From contig BLAL01000228.1 of the NCBI GenBank assembly GCA_015698045.1, forward strand, positions 1,477,001 through 1,541,000: a stretch of DNA of 64,000 nucleotides, given 5' to 3'. A program made the translations under genes and the position numbers. The notes under the pieces are model-generated. The model ran no database searches and was not told where the DNA came from. It was given only the letters and a program-made list of their open reading frames with translations. This document shows positions 60,391-64,000 of this stretch, piece by piece. The stretch's first letter is position 1. Each line of letters begins with the position of its first letter. The stretch is from Rhizophagus clarus (lineage: Eukaryota > Glomeromycota > Glomeromycetes > Glomerales > Glomeraceae).

Positions 60391-60750
60391 ATACCTTTAA
60401 TATCTTATTGTTGAAAACATCCTTCCGCTGACCGCCTGTGCCATTACGACCAGGATTAGGATTTTGACCGATTTCTTTTGTCTTCTTTAGCAGAGCTTCT
60501 CTTGCTATGATCTTTCCGAACGAGTATTCTAATCTTGGAGAACGACACGTTGCCATCGGAATTCTTTGATTTGATTTAGAGCAGTTTCCAGAGCATAGAG
60601 TACATCCTCGTATTTTTCGAAACAACAGATCAATATCCTAAGCTGCAGTAATACGTTTAAAACTTTCTGAAAATTCAGAAAAAAATTTGTGTAGTTGCTC
60701 TCGGTTCCGTTAGCTTTATGCATACTTTCAGAAACGTCATGAATAAACAT
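60391..60750 (-). pseudogene. Unknown gene fragment with a frameshift
   Basis: Two overlapping minus-strand frames make one sensible stretch if one base is adjusted near 60545: EDVLYALETALNQIKEFRW then QRV joins SPRLEYSFGKIIAREALLKK. The first part from MFIHDVSESM looks helical. I do not recognise the family. The abrupt frame change suggests decay. It could also be one end of a larger transposon-related gene. Confidence 0.35.
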
Positions 60751-61391
60751 TGTTAAAACGTATTATTATTACAAGTCTTAATAAAAGAAATAATATCTTT
60801 TTTTTTTCTGTGCGAAAAGTCACGATGAGGAGGATATAGCTATTAATTAAGAAATACCGTACTATACTATATAATTCAAGCGATCAATGTGATTGTGGAG
60901 AAATATAAACATTGTAAAAAAAAAAACTTATAATTACGCACCTTTACTAAATGTGTGTGCACAGTAAATTTTAGCATTTGCCTGTAAATAATTATCGATA
61001 ACATAACAATTAGTCGAACAAGACTTTGTTTATCAATACAAGCCTATGCAATGTCCACTGATCAGTGACCTTGGCCAATTTTACCATGGAATTTGCTTGT
61101 AACACAAAGATAGGAAAGTTATTTCTTTCAACGCACCGTTTAGGGTAAGGTTAGGAAGGTGATTTAGGAAAAGTCATTTAATTTAGATATAGTATTATGC
61201 AACCAATCAATTACTAAAAACGTAACACTAGAAAAAATAACTATATTATTACTCGTCTATACTAACACGCTCTATACTAAGACAAGTAACGTTCACGTTA
61301 CAATACACAGGAATCATGTGATTATGAATCATTGAAGGGTAAATTAAAAAAAAAAAAAATCTATCGTTTGATCAACCTGTACTTTTTTTTA
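60751..61391. other. Intergenic DNA upstream of the M16 gene
   Basis: Putative promoter region. GTAACGTTCACGTTAC-like words near 61287 form an imperfect dyad; otherwise nothing recognised. Confidence 0.5.
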
Positions 61392-64000
61392 ATGATTTTT
61401 AGACTATTAAATAGAAGTAGACGTTGTGCTATTTCGGGAGTATCTTTTCCTTTTAACTTCATAACAACTTTAAACAGCTCATTTATTTATAAGTATCGTA
61501 AGTACGTGAATTGGTTGAAAATTTATTTTTTTATTTTTATATTTTGTCTTTCTCAACTTTTTTAATAAAATTTTACGTGAAATTAACTCCTTAAATTTTA
61601 ATATAATAATAATTCATTTCATATTTTTCCATTTCATTATTTTTTAGGCAACATACTCCAGTTTTAGTTTTCTCAAACAATTTTCGATTTCAAACAGTCT
61701 TCACCAATATAGCAAGAACAATGGCTACATCATCGTTTAATAACCTTCCATCAAATTTTACCATCTCATCAGACGGAAGCCATGCAATATTATCAGTTCC
61801 TATAGAAAAATCTGATAATGATGATAGATCTTACAGACTTATTAGATTGAGTAATGAATTAGAAGCGTTACTTATTCATGATGCTAAAACTGATAAATCA
61901 AGCGCCGCTTTAGACGTTCATGTTGGTAACTTATGTGACCCGGTAAGATATATCCAGAAATAAATTATATTACTTCTTTTTATTTTTTTTTGGTAATGAT
62001 TCAAAATGATTTGACCGAAAAAATATTTTTTTTTTTTTTTTCTTTATATAGGATAACTTATTTGGACTTGCTCACTTTTGTGAACATTTGTTATTTATGG
62101 GGAGCGAAAAATATCCAAAAGAAAATGAATATAGTGATTATTTATCAAAGCATAGTGGATATTCGAATGCTTATACTTCATCTGATTGCACAAATTATTA
62201 TTTTGAGGTTGGACCTGATTTTTTGGAAGGCGCTTTAGATAGATTTGCTCAATTTTTTATTGCGCCATTATTTGATCCTAGCTGTACTGACAGAGAGATC
62301 CGTGCAGTTGATTCTGGTATAATAAAGTTTTTACATATACACATCATTTTTTTTTATTTCTTTATGCAAAAAATATTTACACAAAAATTTCTTGATTTTA
62401 GAGAACAAAAAAAATTTACAATCTGATGATTGGAGATGTTATCAATTAGAAAAATCATTATCAAACCCCGATCATCCTTATTCCCATTTTGGTACAGGAA
62501 ATTTAACGACACTAAAAGAAAATCCAATCAAACAAGGATTAAATATTAGAGATGAACTATTAAAATTTCATGATAAATATTATTCTGCCAATATTATGAA
62601 ATTAGTAGTACTAGGTAAAGATCCTTTAGATCAGCTTTCTAAATGGGTTATTGAAAAATTTTCTAGTGTTAAAAACAAAAGTATCCCAGTACCTACTTTT
62701 GATGGTCATCCATTAACTAAAAACGAATTGTTGGTACGTTAAATTGAATAGGAGATCTGTTAGACCAAAAAATAATTTCTCCTTTTTTTTTTAATTAAAT
62801 ATTCTATTTAAATTATAGAGACAAGTTTTTGTTAAACCTGTGAAGGATATTCGTCATTTGGAATTGACTTTTCCATTTCCAGATCAAAGTTTATTATTTC
62901 GCGTTCAGGTATGTAACAATTTTGGGTTTTTTTGCCATAAGTAAAATATTTATTTATAATATATTGTAGCCTGGAAGATATTTATCTCATATGATTGGAC
63001 ACGAAGGTGTGGGTTCAATATTATCTTTATTGAAAAAGAAAGGTTGGGCAAACTATTTAAGTGCTGGCCCAATCCACGGAGGAATTGGCTTTGAATTTTT
63101 CAAGATTTCTATAGATCTTACTGAATCAGGTTTGGGTAAGGTATATTAGGACAATTTTTTCGAGATTATGGTTTTTTTTTTCCTAATTAATTTACTTGAT
63201 TTTTATGTAGAGAATCGTGAAAAAGTAATTTTACATGTGTTTCAATATATTGAAATGTTGAAACAAGCCGGAGTGCAAGAGTGGAGTTTTCGTGAAGTAA
63301 GTTTATTTATTTTGATTTCGCAGTTTTCTTTGAAATTTATTTAATCCGGCCTTCAACACTTCGATAGGTTGAAAAACTTAATGAAATTTCATTTAGATTT
63401 ATGGAAAAATCATCACCATCACAATACGTTTCGAGATTATCCAGTACAATACAAACACCATATCCAAGAGAATGGGTTCTTAGTGGACCATTTTTGATTA
63501 GAGAATATGATCAAAAACTAATTGAAGAATCGCTTGAATGGCTTCGCCCTGATAATTTCTTACTCGAATTGGTTAGTCAATCCTTTATTGGATTAAATCA
63601 AAAAGAACAGTGGTATGGAACTGAATATAAAGTAGAACCTATAAGCGATGGACTTATTCAGGTAGATTTCATTAAGATGTACGTATTAATTATAATATGT
63701 ACAAAAAATTTATCTTTCAAAAAATTTATTTTTTTGTTTGTATAGGCTTTGAACAATATTGAGTTAAATCCCGAATTAAAAATGACGTTGCCGAATGAAT
63801 TTATTCCAACCAACTTTGAAACATTCAAGACAGAAGTTGCAACGGTATGATTTCTTTAACGATAAAATTACGATATTGCATTAAAAAATATTTAAAATAT
63901 TTTAATGTTTCTTTAAATATTAGCCTGCCAAGAGACCGAATTTAATCAAAAATACTGCAACTAGTCGATTATGGCATAAAAAAGACGATACATTTTGGGT
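61392..64000 (+). CDS. Insulysin-type M16 zinc metallopeptidase, 5-prime part (truncated by window end)
   Basis: Ten exons in the window: 61392-61501, 61648-61942, 62052-62316, 62402-62733, 62819-62908, 62970-63135, 63211-63296, 63368-63661, 63746-63844, 63924 to beyond 64000; all GT..AG and in frame, about 604 aa so far of roughly 1000 expected. The inverted zinc motif HFCEH is at about residues 143-147, followed by [28 protein letters not shown] sequence, [36 protein letters not shown] [12 protein letters not shown] and NEFIPTNFE, all hallmarks of insulin-degrading enzyme and yeast Ste23. These enzymes degrade short peptides, and yeast family members also trim the a-factor precursor. The first exon and the start of the second add 61 residues before the ATG at 61721; this leader is rich in R, S and hydrophobic residues and could target mitochondria, as in human IDE. 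Either start is possible. Confidence 0.93.

Noticed and set aside
1-64000. CRISPR array, integron or bacterial operon
   Set aside because: No regularly spaced identical repeats with unique spacers and no prokaryotic genes; spliced genes and gene families are eukaryotic.

Overview
The window looks like nuclear DNA of an arbuscular mycorrhizal fungus of the Rhizophagus type (Glomeromycotina). I infer this from very AT-rich sequence, genes split by many short (about 55-110 nt) GT..AG introns, and tandem families that are expanded in that lineage: BTB-BACK-TLDc proteins, kinases with repeated N-terminal modules, small RING-between-RING (RBR) proteins and HMG-box relics. No organelle, bacterial or viral genes were recognised.

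Layout. 1-8.2 kb: no intact gene. It holds TG-rich low-complexity DNA, a diverged duplication and a short GC-richer island. 8.3-9.2 kb: an HMG-box relic and a pogo/Tigger-like MITE. 9.36-11.09 kb: a five-exon gene joining a BTB-BACK half to the C-terminal domain of translation elongation factor eEF1B-gamma, an architecture I do not recognise. 13.5-16.7 kb: an intact BTB-BACK-TLDc gene facing a broken copy that carries a micro-inversion. 20.1-24.3 kb: a nine-exon kinase gene (K1) with six N-lobe modules and one C-lobe. 26.5-27.5 kb: a MITE and a BTB exon relic. 28.2-30.3 kb: a complete SERINC/TMS1 membrane protein gene. 31.2-42.0 kb: two five-module kinase loci in inverted orientation (K2 decayed, K3 open) around a frameshifted BTB-BACK-TLDc gene. 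44.3 kb: a SERINC relic. 45.6-57 kb: an RBR ubiquitin-ligase-like cluster on the minus strand with four readable genes, one copy broken by an inversion and a frameshift, and one exon fragment. Between its members lie a decayed BTB-BACK-TLDc gene and a small alpha-factor-like secreted peptide locus. 57.6-59.1 kb: a long-terminal-inverted-repeat element. 60 kb: a BACK-domain relic split by a hAT-like MITE that has a perfect 8-bp target duplication. 61.4-64 kb: the N-terminal part of an insulysin-type M16 metallopeptidase gene, cut by the window end.

How the genes fit together. Apart from SERINC and the M16 peptidase, which are single-copy-type housekeeping genes, this is a birth-and-death landscape of lineage-expanded families. 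BTB proteins typically act as Cullin-3 substrate adaptors and RBR proteins as ubiquitin ligases, so much of the window may concern ubiquitin signalling (inference). The most unusual points are the BTB-BACK-EF1G chimera, the kinases built by phase-0 duplication of an exon that spans the end of one N-lobe and the start of the next, two independent micro-inversions bounded by short inverted repeats, and the pheromone-like peptide locus. Exon borders were read by eye from GT/AG sites, frame continuity and paralogue alignment.
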